DNA of 11,443 nt from a bacterium (GTDB lineage Bacteria > Latescibacterota > UBA2968 > UBA8231): NCBI GenBank assembly GCA_027593305.1, contig JAQCJA010000107.1, forward strand, positions 1 through 11,443. Direction: 5' to 3'. Numbering within the stretch: the stretch's first letter is position 1; each line of letters begins with the position of its first letter. The translations under genes were made by a program, and so were the position numbers. The notes beneath the pieces were generated by a model. The model saw only the letters and a program-made list of their open reading frames with translations. It was not told the DNA's origin and searched no databases. This document shows positions 5,627-11,443 of this stretch, in pieces.

Positions 5627-7059
5627 CCTGCTGCTACCGGCAGATGGGCGGCGATCTTCTGCGCCGCCTCGAAGGCACGGCTGACACAGTCCCCCACCGA
5701 AATTCCGCCGCGGAAATTGCCGCCCACGAGCAGTCCCGGCTGCGCCTGCTCCACGGCATCAATGGCGCTCATGACCTGGGGGTGTCCCATCACATACTGT
5801 GGAATGGCTCGTTCCCAGCGGCGCAGGATGATTTCGTCCGGCGCCGTTTCAATGCCCATGAGTTCACGCAGTTCGTCCTGCACGGCAGCAATCAGCCGCT
5901 CGTCATCCCAGGTGGTGATCTCCGGCTGACGACGACCGCCGATGTAGGTGGTGAAGGCGGCGCCGCCGGCTGGCGCTCGCCCCGGATAGGCCGAAGAATT
6001 CCACAGGGTACCGAGAATCCTGCGCTGTTCCACCCGCGGCACGAGAAAGCCAAAGCCCTCCGGTGGGGCACCGAGGGGGTACTGTCGGTAACCAAAGAAC
6101 ACGGCCGTCACTGGTGGATACGGGATATCGCGCAGCGCTGCCCCGGGTATGTCGAAATTGAAACGGACGTTGGCGTAGGCGTGGGACGGCATCGTCAGCA
6201 GAACGCTTGCGGCACCCACCTCCAAAGCACCCGATGCCCCATCGAAGCCAAGGACAAAACCTGAGTCGTTGCGGGAGACCGACTGCAATTGGGCCCCGGT
6301 TGTCAGACGATCGGCGGCGGGGGCAGACAGTGTCCGGGTCAGCGTCTGCAGCCCGTCGGCAAAGGTCAGCATCTTGCCACTTGGCCCGGCCTGCACGGCG
6401 CCGGCGGCCTTCTCATCGGCGCCCGCGGCGGCAGCCGTCTTCTTTCGTTCCCTCGCCATCTTGATGGCGCCACGGATCAGGCTGCCATGATTCTGTTCCA
6501 GATTCCACAGGCGGCGGAAGGCGGAGCGAACACACAGTTCAGCGGGCACACCGGCAAAGGTTCCGGAGACAAAAGGGTCGACGGCATAGTCGAGGAACTC
6601 ACGGCCCAGGCGACGCAGGACGAACTGCTCGAGGGTTTCCTCGGCATCGGCAGGGGCGCGGCGTACGAAGAGTTCACGCGCCAGGTGCAATTTGGCGCTG
6701 AGGCTGAACAGATCGGACCTGATCATGGCCGGTGGACTTGTCGGCAATTTCCGCAGGCGTCCACCACGGACGATGAAACGACTCCTGGCCGCCTCGGCGC
6801 GGGCCTCGACGATCTGTGCGGCAAGACCCGTTTCATCCAGCAGACGCCGCAGTTCGGGCGAATTGTCGAGCAGGCTGTTGGGACCTGGCTCGAAGAGGAA
6901 ATCCCCCCGCCGAATGGTGCTGATGGCGCCGCCGGCAACCGCTGCTGCTTCATAGAGCTGCACCTTCAGATGTGGCGCAAGCCGACGCAGGAAGTGGTGT
7001 GCTGCCAAGCCCCAGATCCCGGCACCGACAATGGCGACATCCGTGGTGGTGCGGGTCAT
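5623..7059 (-). CDS. hemY: Oxygen-dependent protoporphyrinogen oxidase (HemY/HemG type)
   Basis: 478 residues, the normal size. This FAD enzyme oxidises protoporphyrinogen IX to protoporphyrin IX, the penultimate step of heme synthesis by the protoporphyrin route, at the cytoplasmic membrane face. Seen: the dinucleotide-binding VGAGIWGLAA (11-20) with acidic E37, the family motif YAVDPFVSGTFAGVP (158-172), ADGLQTLTRTL (234-244), and the C-terminal FAD motif GGNFRGGISVGDCVSRA. A charged, Ala/Gly-rich stretch at about 203-228 (ERKKTAAAAGADEKAAGAV) looks like a flexible linker insertion. Start ATG 7059 is well supported by GAGAGGA 5 nt upstream (7065-7071). It is separated from hemA-ccsA by the barrel gene, so the heme genes are neighbours but not one operon. 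Confidence 0.95.
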   Translation of the reverse strand: MTRTTTDVAIVGAGIWGLAAHHFLRRLAPHLKVQLYEAAAVAGGAISTIRRGDFLFEPGPNSLLDNSPELRRLLDETGLAAQIVEARAEAARSRFIVRGGRLRKLPTSPPAMIRSDLFSLSAKLHLARELFVRRAPADAEETLEQFVLRRLGREFLDYAVDPFVSGTFAGVPAELCVRSAFRRLWNLEQNHGSLIRGAIKMARERKKTAAAAGADEKAAGAVQAGPSGKMLTFADGLQTLTRTLSAPAADRLTTGAQLQSVSRNDSGFVLGFDGASGALEVGAASVLLTMPSHAYANVRFNFDIPGAALRDIPYPPVTAVFFGYRQYPLGAPPEGFGFLVPRVEQRRILGTLWNSSAYPGRAPAGGAAFTTYIGGRRQPEITTWDDERLIAAVQDELRELMGIETAPDEIILRRWERAIPQYVMGHPQVMSAIDAVEQAQPGLLVGGNFRGGISVGDCVSRAFEAAQKIAAHLPVAAG

Positions 7060-7088
7060 TGAGGTCCTCTCGCAGGGGCGGGGTTCAG

Positions 7089-7118
7089 TATCCTAACTAC
7101 AGTGTACACTACAGGATA
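7089..7118 (-). promoter_or_regulatory. hemY: Candidate hemY promoter with operator-like palindrome
   Basis: On the minus strand TAGGAT (7095-7090) is a plausible -10 box, about 24 nt from its expected start point to the hemY ATG. The hexamer 17 bp upstream, TATCCT (7118-7113), is a poor -35. The spacer is filled by the perfect palindrome AGTGTACACT (7101-7110) and by a direct repeat ACTACAG (7096-7102 and 7108-7114, 12 bp apart); TATCCT and AGGATA also form an outer inverted repeat. A weak -35 with a dyad between the boxes is the layout of MerR-type controlled promoters. The regulator is unknown. Confidence 0.4.
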
Positions 7119-7124
7119 TGAGCT

Positions 7125-7141
7125 TTTCGGAAAATCCGAAA
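7125..7141. repeat. Perfect 7-bp inverted repeat in the hemY/ncRNA intergenic region
   Basis: TTTCGGA, loop AAA, TCCGAAA. It lies between the hemY promoter candidate and the -35 box of the divergent RNA promoter. It is not followed by a T-run on either strand, so it is more likely an operator or a structural element than a terminator. Confidence 0.45.
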
Positions 7142-7158
7142 GAGAGCAGGATTTGAGC

Positions 7159-7188
7159 TTGACTTGGCTTCCCCCGCCGGGCTACATT
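7159..7188 (+). promoter_or_regulatory. Sigma70-type promoter of the intergenic structured RNA
   Basis: TTGACT (7159-7164), an 18-bp spacer and TACATT (7183-7188) give five of six consensus bases at -35 and four of six at -10. The expected start is near 7195. No convincing protein-coding gene follows; the next + strand signal is a strong terminator at 7484-7518. Confidence 0.65.
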
Positions 7189-7391
7189 AGCTGCGAGCGT
7201 CGCAGTGCGGCGCCCGGGTTCGACGATGGCCGCCGGATCTGAGCATCCTGCCGACTGGCCGCATAATTCCGTCTTCGGACGAAGAGCTGCCTGGCCAGCT
7301 GATGAGCACGCCGCACCCATCTTTAACGGCGGCACGATAGGTTCGTGCCGGTGTACAGGGTGCGCGGTGCCGTTACGAAAGGAGGTGGTTC

Positions 7392-7430
7392 TTGAGTTCA
7401 AGTATACCCGCAGGAGGTGCGACCACCTGA
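7392..7430 (+). CDS. Possible 12-codon peptide inside the structured RNA
   Basis: TTG 7392 to TGA 7428-7430 encodes MSSSIPAGGATT if TTG is used as start. It is preceded by a perfect AAAGGAGGT (7378-7386), 5 nt away. The stop lies inside the ACCACCTG segment that takes part in alternative pairings, the arrangement of a leader-peptide attenuator. TTG starts are rare and there is no downstream gene to attenuate, so the ribosome-site-like sequence may serve another purpose. Confidence 0.2.
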   Translation: MSSSIPAGGATT

Positions 7431-7483
7431 CCTGCATTTCGGTCAAGTGTCCAGGTGGTCGCCCACCTGGTAGTAGAGGTATC

Positions 7484-7518
7484 CCGGGCGCGTCCGCAGC
7501 GGCGCGCCCGGTTTTTTT
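7484..7518 (+). terminator. Strong Rho-independent terminator
   Basis: CCGGGCGCG (7484-7492) pairs perfectly with CGCGCCCGG (7503-7511), with an inner CCG/CGG across a CAG loop, and is followed directly by seven T (7512-7518). It points in the + direction and ends the structured RNA. The T-run touches the stop codon of the convergent cyclase gene, whose own transcript has no U-run after this hairpin. Confidence 0.9.
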
Positions 7519-8599
7519 ATGTTGGGCCGCAGCTGAGGACGCGATGAACTTCGATCGGTTCAGCGATGTTCTTGAGGGAGTGTGCACCAAGAAGCTCCGT
7601 ACGGAACTCGCCGGCCACGCGTCGATGTGTCTCCGGACCGATCACGACCTGGCCACCGGCAGCGACGCCGACCAGACGGGCGGCCAGGTTCGTCACGGGG
7701 CCGCTGGCAGTGAAGGTCCAGCGGGTGCCCCGGGAGCCCTCGAACCGCGTCGACCCTACAAGAGCCCGGCCGGAATTCACCCCCATGTGCACCGACAGGG
7801 CCGGGGCAGCCTGCTCCGCGTTGAGTCTCTGGGTCGTTTCCAGCAACCGCAGCGCCGTGCGTACTGCAGCCGTGGCATGCCCGGCGTCGGTCTCACCGCC
7901 AGCACTGCTGCCATCCAGGAAAATGGCCATGAAACCGTCGCCTGCGGTTTCGTTGATGTCGCCATCGGCTTCGCGGATCAGGTCCAGATAAGCGGAGAAG
8001 TAGCGCTCCACGAGGGTGCTGAGCTGTTCGGTGGGCAACTGTTCACTGAGCCGGGAATAGCCGGATATGTCGAGCATCAGCACCGACACATCGCGCTCGA
8101 TCTTTCCTGACAGTTCGGCCGAATCGGGATCGGCGGCGGCCAGGCGCTTAACCGGTTCGGGGACGAATTTGGCGAAATGGTCACTGAGCCTCGTCGCCTC
8201 ATGCACCCTGGCATCGACGGCAGCCTTCATGCGCAGGGCGGTGCGAATGCGGGCGAGCAGTTCCTGGTCGTTCACCGGTTTGGTGAGGAAATCGTCGGCG
8301 CCCGCCTCAATTCCCTTGATGCGGTCTTCGACGCGGTCGAGGGCGGTCATGATGATGATCGGCGTCAGCCGCGTCGCCTCGCCCTCCTTCAGCAGACGGC
8401 AGGCGGCAAAGCCGTCCATGATCGGCATCATGACATCCAGCAGGACCAGATCCGGTGCCTCCGAGCGCACCAGATCGACGGCCTGCTGGCCATCCGACGC
8501 GGTCAGGGTATCATAGCCGAGATCCTCGAGCTCCTGCTCGAGCAGGTCCACATTGAAGGGCTCATCATCGACGATGAGGATTTTCGCCTTGCCGTCCAT
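7517..8599 (-). CDS. Response regulator fused to class III nucleotide cyclase
   Basis: 360 residues. Receiver domain 5-125: acidic D11/D12, phospho-acceptor D55 (LVLLDVMMP), T85 and K107 (KPVN), all intact. A helical linker (about 126-168) leads to a class III cyclase domain (170-358): metal-binding D177 (MLDISG) and D221 (AGDGFM), GVNSGRALVGS (273-283), and transition-state N304 and R308 (TNLAARL). At the base-selecting position, Lys in adenylyl cyclases, the motif INETAGD has Glu217; T297 holds the second specificity site. Glu there is found in guanylyl cyclases and in a set of bacterial INET-type proteins of unsettled activity. It likely makes cAMP or cGMP, or senses nucleotides, when phosphorylated by a kinase not in this window. 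It starts 15 bp after the binding-protein gene with no clear ribosome site, so coupling is likely. Confidence 0.9.
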   Translation of the reverse strand: MDGKAKILIVDDEPFNVDLLEQELEDLGYDTLTASDGQQAVDLVRSEAPDLVLLDVMMPIMDGFAACRLLKEGEATRLTPIIIMTALDRVEDRIKGIEAGADDFLTKPVNDQELLARIRTALRMKAAVDARVHEATRLSDHFAKFVPEPVKRLAAADPDSAELSGKIERDVSVLMLDISGYSRLSEQLPTEQLSTLVERYFSAYLDLIREADGDINETAGDGFMAIFLDGSSAGGETDAGHATAAVRTALRLLETTQRLNAEQAAPALSVHMGVNSGRALVGSTRFEGSRGTRWTFTASGPVTNLAARLVGVAAGGQVVIGPETHRRVAGEFRTELLGAHSLKNIAEPIEVHRVLSCGPT

Positions 8600-8614
8600 G
8601 AGGCGCCCGGTCCG

Positions 8615-9916
8615 TCAGCGGCTCTCCTGCAGAGTCGCGTTGGCCGCTGACTCGAGATCGGCCAGTGCTTTCTGCATGTCGGCACCACCGATGACGGCGA
8701 TCATGACATCAACAACGAGGGCGCGCACAGGCTCGTAGCCACCTACGGAGGGCTCCGGCCGGCCGTACTGCAGCAGGTTGTAGGCGACTCTGAAGTAGGG
8801 ACCCAGGCGGTGCGCGATGCTTCGGCGCACCGGAAAATAGCCGGTGGCAGTGGACCAGCGATCCTGCTGTTCGGTCTCGGTGAACCACTTGATGAACAAC
8901 CAGGAGGCCAGTTGTTGCTCGGGGGTGTTCTTGATGATCGCCAGACTGGCGCCGTAGACGTTTTCGACCGGTTCCAGCTGATTCGTGGGCAGACCGGCGA
9001 CACCCCAGGCGAAGCGGTCGCCGATGGCCTCGTCGAACTGGGGTGCGCTGGCAGACGAGCGCTGGGCAAAGAGGACCTCGCCGGCAACAAAGGCGTCAAG
9101 ATCACCGTTGTCCTCGGTCAATGCCGCCGCACCGGACTGCACGAGGTCACGCATCATACCCAAAGCCTGTCGCGTCTCGGGTGTATCATAGGTGTAGCGG
9201 GTGTGACCGGCATCCATCAAATGCCCGCCCAGGCTGTAGATGATCGACGCCAGGCGACTGGCATCCCGCTCCCACAGAATGCCAAGGTTGCGGGTTCCCT
9301 GAGAGCCACTGAACCCGCGGTTGTGGGCGGCGGCGCACATCTCGATGAAGGTGTCCCAGTCAGCGGGCGGGTCTTCAAAGCCCAGTTCCTCGAGCCATTG
9401 CTGGTTGTAGTAGAGGACTTCCATGGACCGATTGGGCAGCAGTGCGGTCTGCACACCGTTGATGTTGTCCTGCTGCAGGAACTCAGGGATGAAGTCAGCG
9501 CGATCCTTGGTGGTGAGGCCCCACAACGTTGACGTCATGTAGGGCTCGAGGTCGGCAATCAAGCCTTCACGGTGGTAGGTCTGGGTCTGATTCTGGTAGG
9601 CCTCGACGATCTGCGGCAGCGGTCCACCTTCGATGCCGAGCAGCATCTGGCGATAGAGTTCGTCATGCTCACCGATGTGTTCGCCGCGCACCGTAATGCC
9701 GTGGGGGTTGGAAGTGTTGAACAGGTCGTACATATCGAGCAATGTCTGCTCACGGGCCCCCTCATGGGTGTACCAGATCAGCACGTCCTGATGGACGGGA
9801 TCGACGGCGGCCAGAGCATCCGTTCCGGCGCCGGGCACCTGGCCGCAGGACGGCAGCAGGGCAGCCAGGGCAAGAACGGCGAGCAGGCGGCTCGCAAGAC
9901 GTGAGATCGGCAGCAT
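8615..9916 (-). CDS. Family 1 extracellular solute-binding lipoprotein (carbohydrate ABC-type)
   Basis: 433 residues. Signal peptide with lipobox LLPSC (Cys24), so a membrane-anchored periplasmic lipoprotein. The family-1 binding-protein hallmarks are clear: DVLIWYTHEG at the first strand, ALLPNRSMEVLYYNQQWLEE then DPPADWDTFIEMC, YGASLAIIKNTPEQQLASWL, and near the end STATGYFPVRRS. Relatives bind sugars, oligosaccharides or glycerol-3-phosphate for ABC importers (UgpB/MalE-like); the ligand here cannot be told. No permease or ATPase gene is in the window; instead it sits between a cNMP-binding protein gene and the receiver-cyclase gene, suggesting either a transporter encoded elsewhere or a sensing role. 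Start ATG 9916 has AAGGA 8 nt upstream (9925-9929). Confidence 0.92.
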   Translation of the reverse strand: MLPISRLASRLLAVLALAALLPSCGQVPGAGTDALAAVDPVHQDVLIWYTHEGAREQTLLDMYDLFNTSNPHGITVRGEHIGEHDELYRQMLLGIEGGPLPQIVEAYQNQTQTYHREGLIADLEPYMTSTLWGLTTKDRADFIPEFLQQDNINGVQTALLPNRSMEVLYYNQQWLEELGFEDPPADWDTFIEMCAAAHNRGFSGSQGTRNLGILWERDASRLASIIYSLGGHLMDAGHTRYTYDTPETRQALGMMRDLVQSGAAALTEDNGDLDAFVAGEVLFAQRSSASAPQFDEAIGDRFAWGVAGLPTNQLEPVENVYGASLAIIKNTPEQQLASWLFIKWFTETEQQDRWSTATGYFPVRRSIAHRLGPYFRVAYNLLQYGRPEPSVGGYEPVRALVVDVMIAVIGGADMQKALADLESAANATLQESR

Positions 9917-9983
9917 GGGTGGATTCCTTCGACTATGGTGTGGAACAAAAATCAGCTAAGAAAGCGAGTGCGGGCAGCCGGCG

Positions 9984-11443
9984 CTATCCGTCACTGGGAA
10001 CGTAGCGGTCCACCAGGACTTTCATGACCTCAATGGCGATGTCGGGGCGTTCATCCAGAAGCTGCCAGAATGCCGTCTTGTCGATGCGCAGGGCGACGAC
10101 ATCGGATACGGCACGACAGTCGGCTGACCGTGGTCGTTCAGCAAGCACGGCAAGCTCACCAATCACCTCGCGAGAGGTCAGCAAACGCTGGCGACCGTCT
10201 GCCAGAGTAACGGACACGTCCCCCTCGACAAGGATGTAGAGACAGTCCCCCTCCTGGCCACGTTTGATGATCATATCACCCGCAGCATACTCCATCTCAC
10301 CGACAATGGGCACGATCTGTGCAATCTCCTCACCGGAGAGTGAGTGAAACAGCGACACGCTCTTGAGGAAGAAGACCTTCTCGAGCACGGATAATGGCAT
10401 GGTGATCGCTCCGGTTTCATCAGGGTGATGCAGTTTCTGCAGAGCGTGGGTGGCACAGGCGGAGAGCCACGGATCAGGCGTATCGGCCAGGGCCGCCAGC
10501 AGATTTTCCGGCCCGACGCCAGAGACGGTTCCTGCGGCTTCGTCGAACAGTGGCAACAAGCCTGTGGCGAGACGGCGCGGGAGGACCTGGTCGATCAGTT
10601 CGATGGCGGCTGCCGCCTGTCGCGGCTCGCGATCCGTCAGGGAACGGGACACGCGACTGTGCGACAGATCCGCAAACAGCAGATCCAGGCACATGAGACA
10701 GCGATCCCGCGCCCGCATGAAGCGGCGTCGAAGCGCATCATCGAGGAGCGGATCGGCAAGATGAAGCAGATCCCGGGCCGCTGACTGCCAGGAAAGAGCG
10801 GCCTCCAACTCCCGAGACAGGCACTGCTCCACGGGGTTTGCTCCGGGGGGAGGCACGCCGCCCCGATCACGCCGGGTCAGGATCACGGCGAGTGTGGCGC
10901 CGCGAAGGGCATCGTCGGCGCTCTGCAGCCAACGTTGCAGCGCTGATGCCACGACGCCATCTGTGGCGGCCTCCAGTGCAGCCACAAGGGCCAGACGGGC
11001 GCTGTCGGGAGTGTCCGCGGCATCGACGCAGTCGACAAGGACGGCCGCATCCTGCCGGGCCCAGGCCTGGGCCAGTTCCGTGGCGGCGGGGCGCAAACGC
11101 GGGCTGGCAAAGAACTGCAACCATCCTTGCGGCCAGGGGGGCCGCTGGCTGCGGGCGCCGCCGCGCAACGTCGCAGCCACCACATCCTCATGCGGATCGG
11201 CCAGCAGGCGGGTGAACCAGCGGGCGGCTCCATCACCCGTGAGCATGTGGAGTCCTGCGGCGGCAGCCCGAGCGGCGGGATCGTCGTCGTCGGCCAGGCG
11301 TTCGAACTGGGTGTCCGCATCGTCGGTTGCCGCTGACAGCAGACCCCGCACGACGGCGCTGCGCACACCCACGCTGGGATCATCATACAAGGGGTGCAGC
11401 TCCTGCGTTCTTCCATGTGCGGCGAAGGCCTCAACGGCATGCT
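9984..11443 (-). CDS. HEAT-repeat protein with C-terminal cyclic-nucleotide-binding domain (5' end outside window)
   Basis: The frame is open to the window edge: before the TTG at 11390 it continues as HAVEAFAAHGRTQELHP, so that TTG is not the start and the gene is cut. The visible 486 residues begin with HEAT-like helix pairs (YDDPSVGVRSAVVRGLLSA, DDDPAARAAAAGLHML, DPHEDVVAATLRGGA) and a long helical middle. The last 130 residues (about 9987-10376) are a CRP-type cNMP-binding domain: IIKRGQEGDCLYILVEGDVSV, and a phosphate-binding cassette IGELAVLAERPRSADCRA (10113-10163) with the Gly-Glu and Arg-Ser needed to hold the ribose-phosphate. No DNA-binding helix follows, so it is not a CRP regulator. 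I recall proteins with an N-terminal nucleotide-transporter-like (Npt) membrane domain, HEAT repeats and this domain; the missing part could be such a domain. It is 67 bp upstream of the binding-protein gene. Confidence 0.8.
   Translation of the reverse strand, partial: HAVEAFAAHGRTQELHPLYDDPSVGVRSAVVRGLLSAATDDADTQFERLADDDDPAARAAAAGLHMLTGDGAARWFTRLLADPHEDVVAATLRGGARSQRPPWPQGWLQFFASPRLRPAATELAQAWARQDAAVLVDCVDAADTPDSARLALVAALEAATDGVVASALQRWLQSADDALRGATLAVILTRRDRGGVPPPGANPVEQCLSRELEAALSWQSAARDLLHLADPLLDDALRRRFMRARDRCLMCLDLLFADLSHSRVSRSLTDREPRQAAAAIELIDQVLPRRLATGLLPLFDEAAGTVSGVGPENLLAALADTPDPWLSACATHALQKLHHPDETGAITMPLSVLEKVFFLKSVSLFHSLSGEEIAQIVPIVGEMEYAAGDMIIKRGQEGDCLYILVEGDVSVTLADGRQRLLTSREVIGELAVLAERPRSADCRAVSDVVALRIDKTAFWQLLDERPDIAIEVMKVLVDRYVPSDG

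Larger units (their letters stand above)
7195..7518 (+). ncRNA. Predicted free-standing structured RNA of about 325 nt, family not recognised
   Basis: This stretch holds no good ORF with start and stop inside it except a 12-codon one, but has its own promoter and intrinsic terminator. Several perfect helices can be read by eye: CTGGCC 7255-7260 with GGCCAG 7293-7298, plus GCA/TGC just inside and an inner CGTC-TTCG-GACG tetraloop hairpin (7270-7281); TAACGGC 7324-7330 with GCCGTTA 7369-7375 enclosing GGCACGA/TCGTGCC (7331-7349); ATACC 7404-7408 with GGTAT 7478-7482 enclosing AGGT/ACCT (7415-7418/7465-7468) and an 11-bp helix 7419-7429/7452-7462. AAAGGAGGTGG (7378-7388) and CAGGAGGTG (7411-7419) are strong anti-SD complements. 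Motifs of RNase P RNA, tmRNA, 6S or CsrB-like RNAs were not found. The frame through 7386 also stays open but runs through the terminator, so coding is unlikely. Confidence 0.6.

Noticed and set aside
7195..7518. RNase P RNA, tmRNA, 6S RNA or CsrB/RsmZ-type identity for the structured RNA
   Set aside because: The GAGGAAAGTCC element of RNase P RNA, a CCA-ended tRNA-like part and tag frame of tmRNA, and a 6S-like closing stem with central bubble were not seen. Only two AGGAGG stretches occur, far fewer GGA loops than CsrB-type RNAs have.
7205..8110. A 301-codon + strand frame crossing the structured RNA and the cyclase gene
   Set aside because: It runs through the strong terminator and lies antisense to the conserved receiver-cyclase gene. 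The part reading LEFKYTRRRCDHLTC is tempting as a small protein, but its frame has no stop before the terminator.
9917..9983. A terminator or internal promoter between the cNMP/HEAT gene and the binding-protein gene
   Set aside because: A run of five T on the minus strand is not preceded by a convincing adjacent hairpin, and no good -35/-10 pair was found, so neither is called.
11388..11390. TTG 11390 as start of the HEAT/cNMP gene
   Set aside because: The frame stays open to the window edge and upstream residues continue a HEAT-like helix, so the gene is truncated by the window.
1..11443. Mobile elements, CRISPR arrays, tRNA genes, attachment sites
   Set aside because: No transposase or integrase motifs, regularly spaced repeats, tRNA-like cloverleaf ends or flanking duplications were noticed on either strand.

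Overview
The window is high-GC, densely coded DNA from a Gram-negative, probably aerobic bacterium. The support is three lipobox signal peptides, an outer-membrane barrel protein, an oxygen-dependent protoporphyrinogen oxidase and a CcsA-type cytochrome c assembly protein. The hemA-ccsA pairing and the HEAT plus cyclic-nucleotide-binding protein suggest a proteobacterial or myxobacterial lineage, but the sequence alone does not settle the phylum. No mobile element, CRISPR array, rRNA or tRNA was seen.

Positions 1-2454 (+ strand) hold the C-terminus of a penicillin-acylase-family amidase, a small secreted two-cysteine protein, and a galactonate-dehydratase-like enolase-superfamily enzyme whose start overlaps the previous stop. 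A tiny possible lipoprotein follows, then a lipoprotein made almost entirely of eleven heptads and ending in lysine.

Positions 2479-7059 are a heme block. On the minus strand hemA (glutamyl-tRNA reductase) and ccsA (heme handling for cytochrome c) overlap by 4 bp, and hemY (protoporphyrinogen oxidase) lies further upstream. A + strand outer-membrane barrel gene sits between them, divergent from hemA and sharing a CTAG stop tetranucleotide with hemY. The hemY upstream region carries a nested palindrome and direct repeat in a candidate promoter spacer.

Positions 7060-7516 contain no convincing protein gene. They hold what looks like a free-standing structured RNA of about 325 nt on the + strand: a good sigma70-type promoter, several perfect hairpins (one with a UUCG tetraloop), two strong anti-SD-complementary stretches inside mutually exclusive helices, and a 9-bp GC hairpin with seven T as terminator. 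I could not assign it to a known RNA family.

Positions 7517-11443 (minus strand) read, in transcription order: a HEAT-repeat/cyclic-nucleotide-binding protein (5' end outside the window), a family-1 solute-binding lipoprotein, and a response regulator fused to a class III nucleotide cyclase. The last two are 15 bp apart. A cyclase and a cNMP-binding protein flanking a periplasmic binding lipoprotein, with no permease visible in the window, suggest a ligand-linked cyclic-nucleotide signalling cassette. The cyclase has Glu where adenylyl cyclases have the base-selecting Lys, so its product is uncertain.
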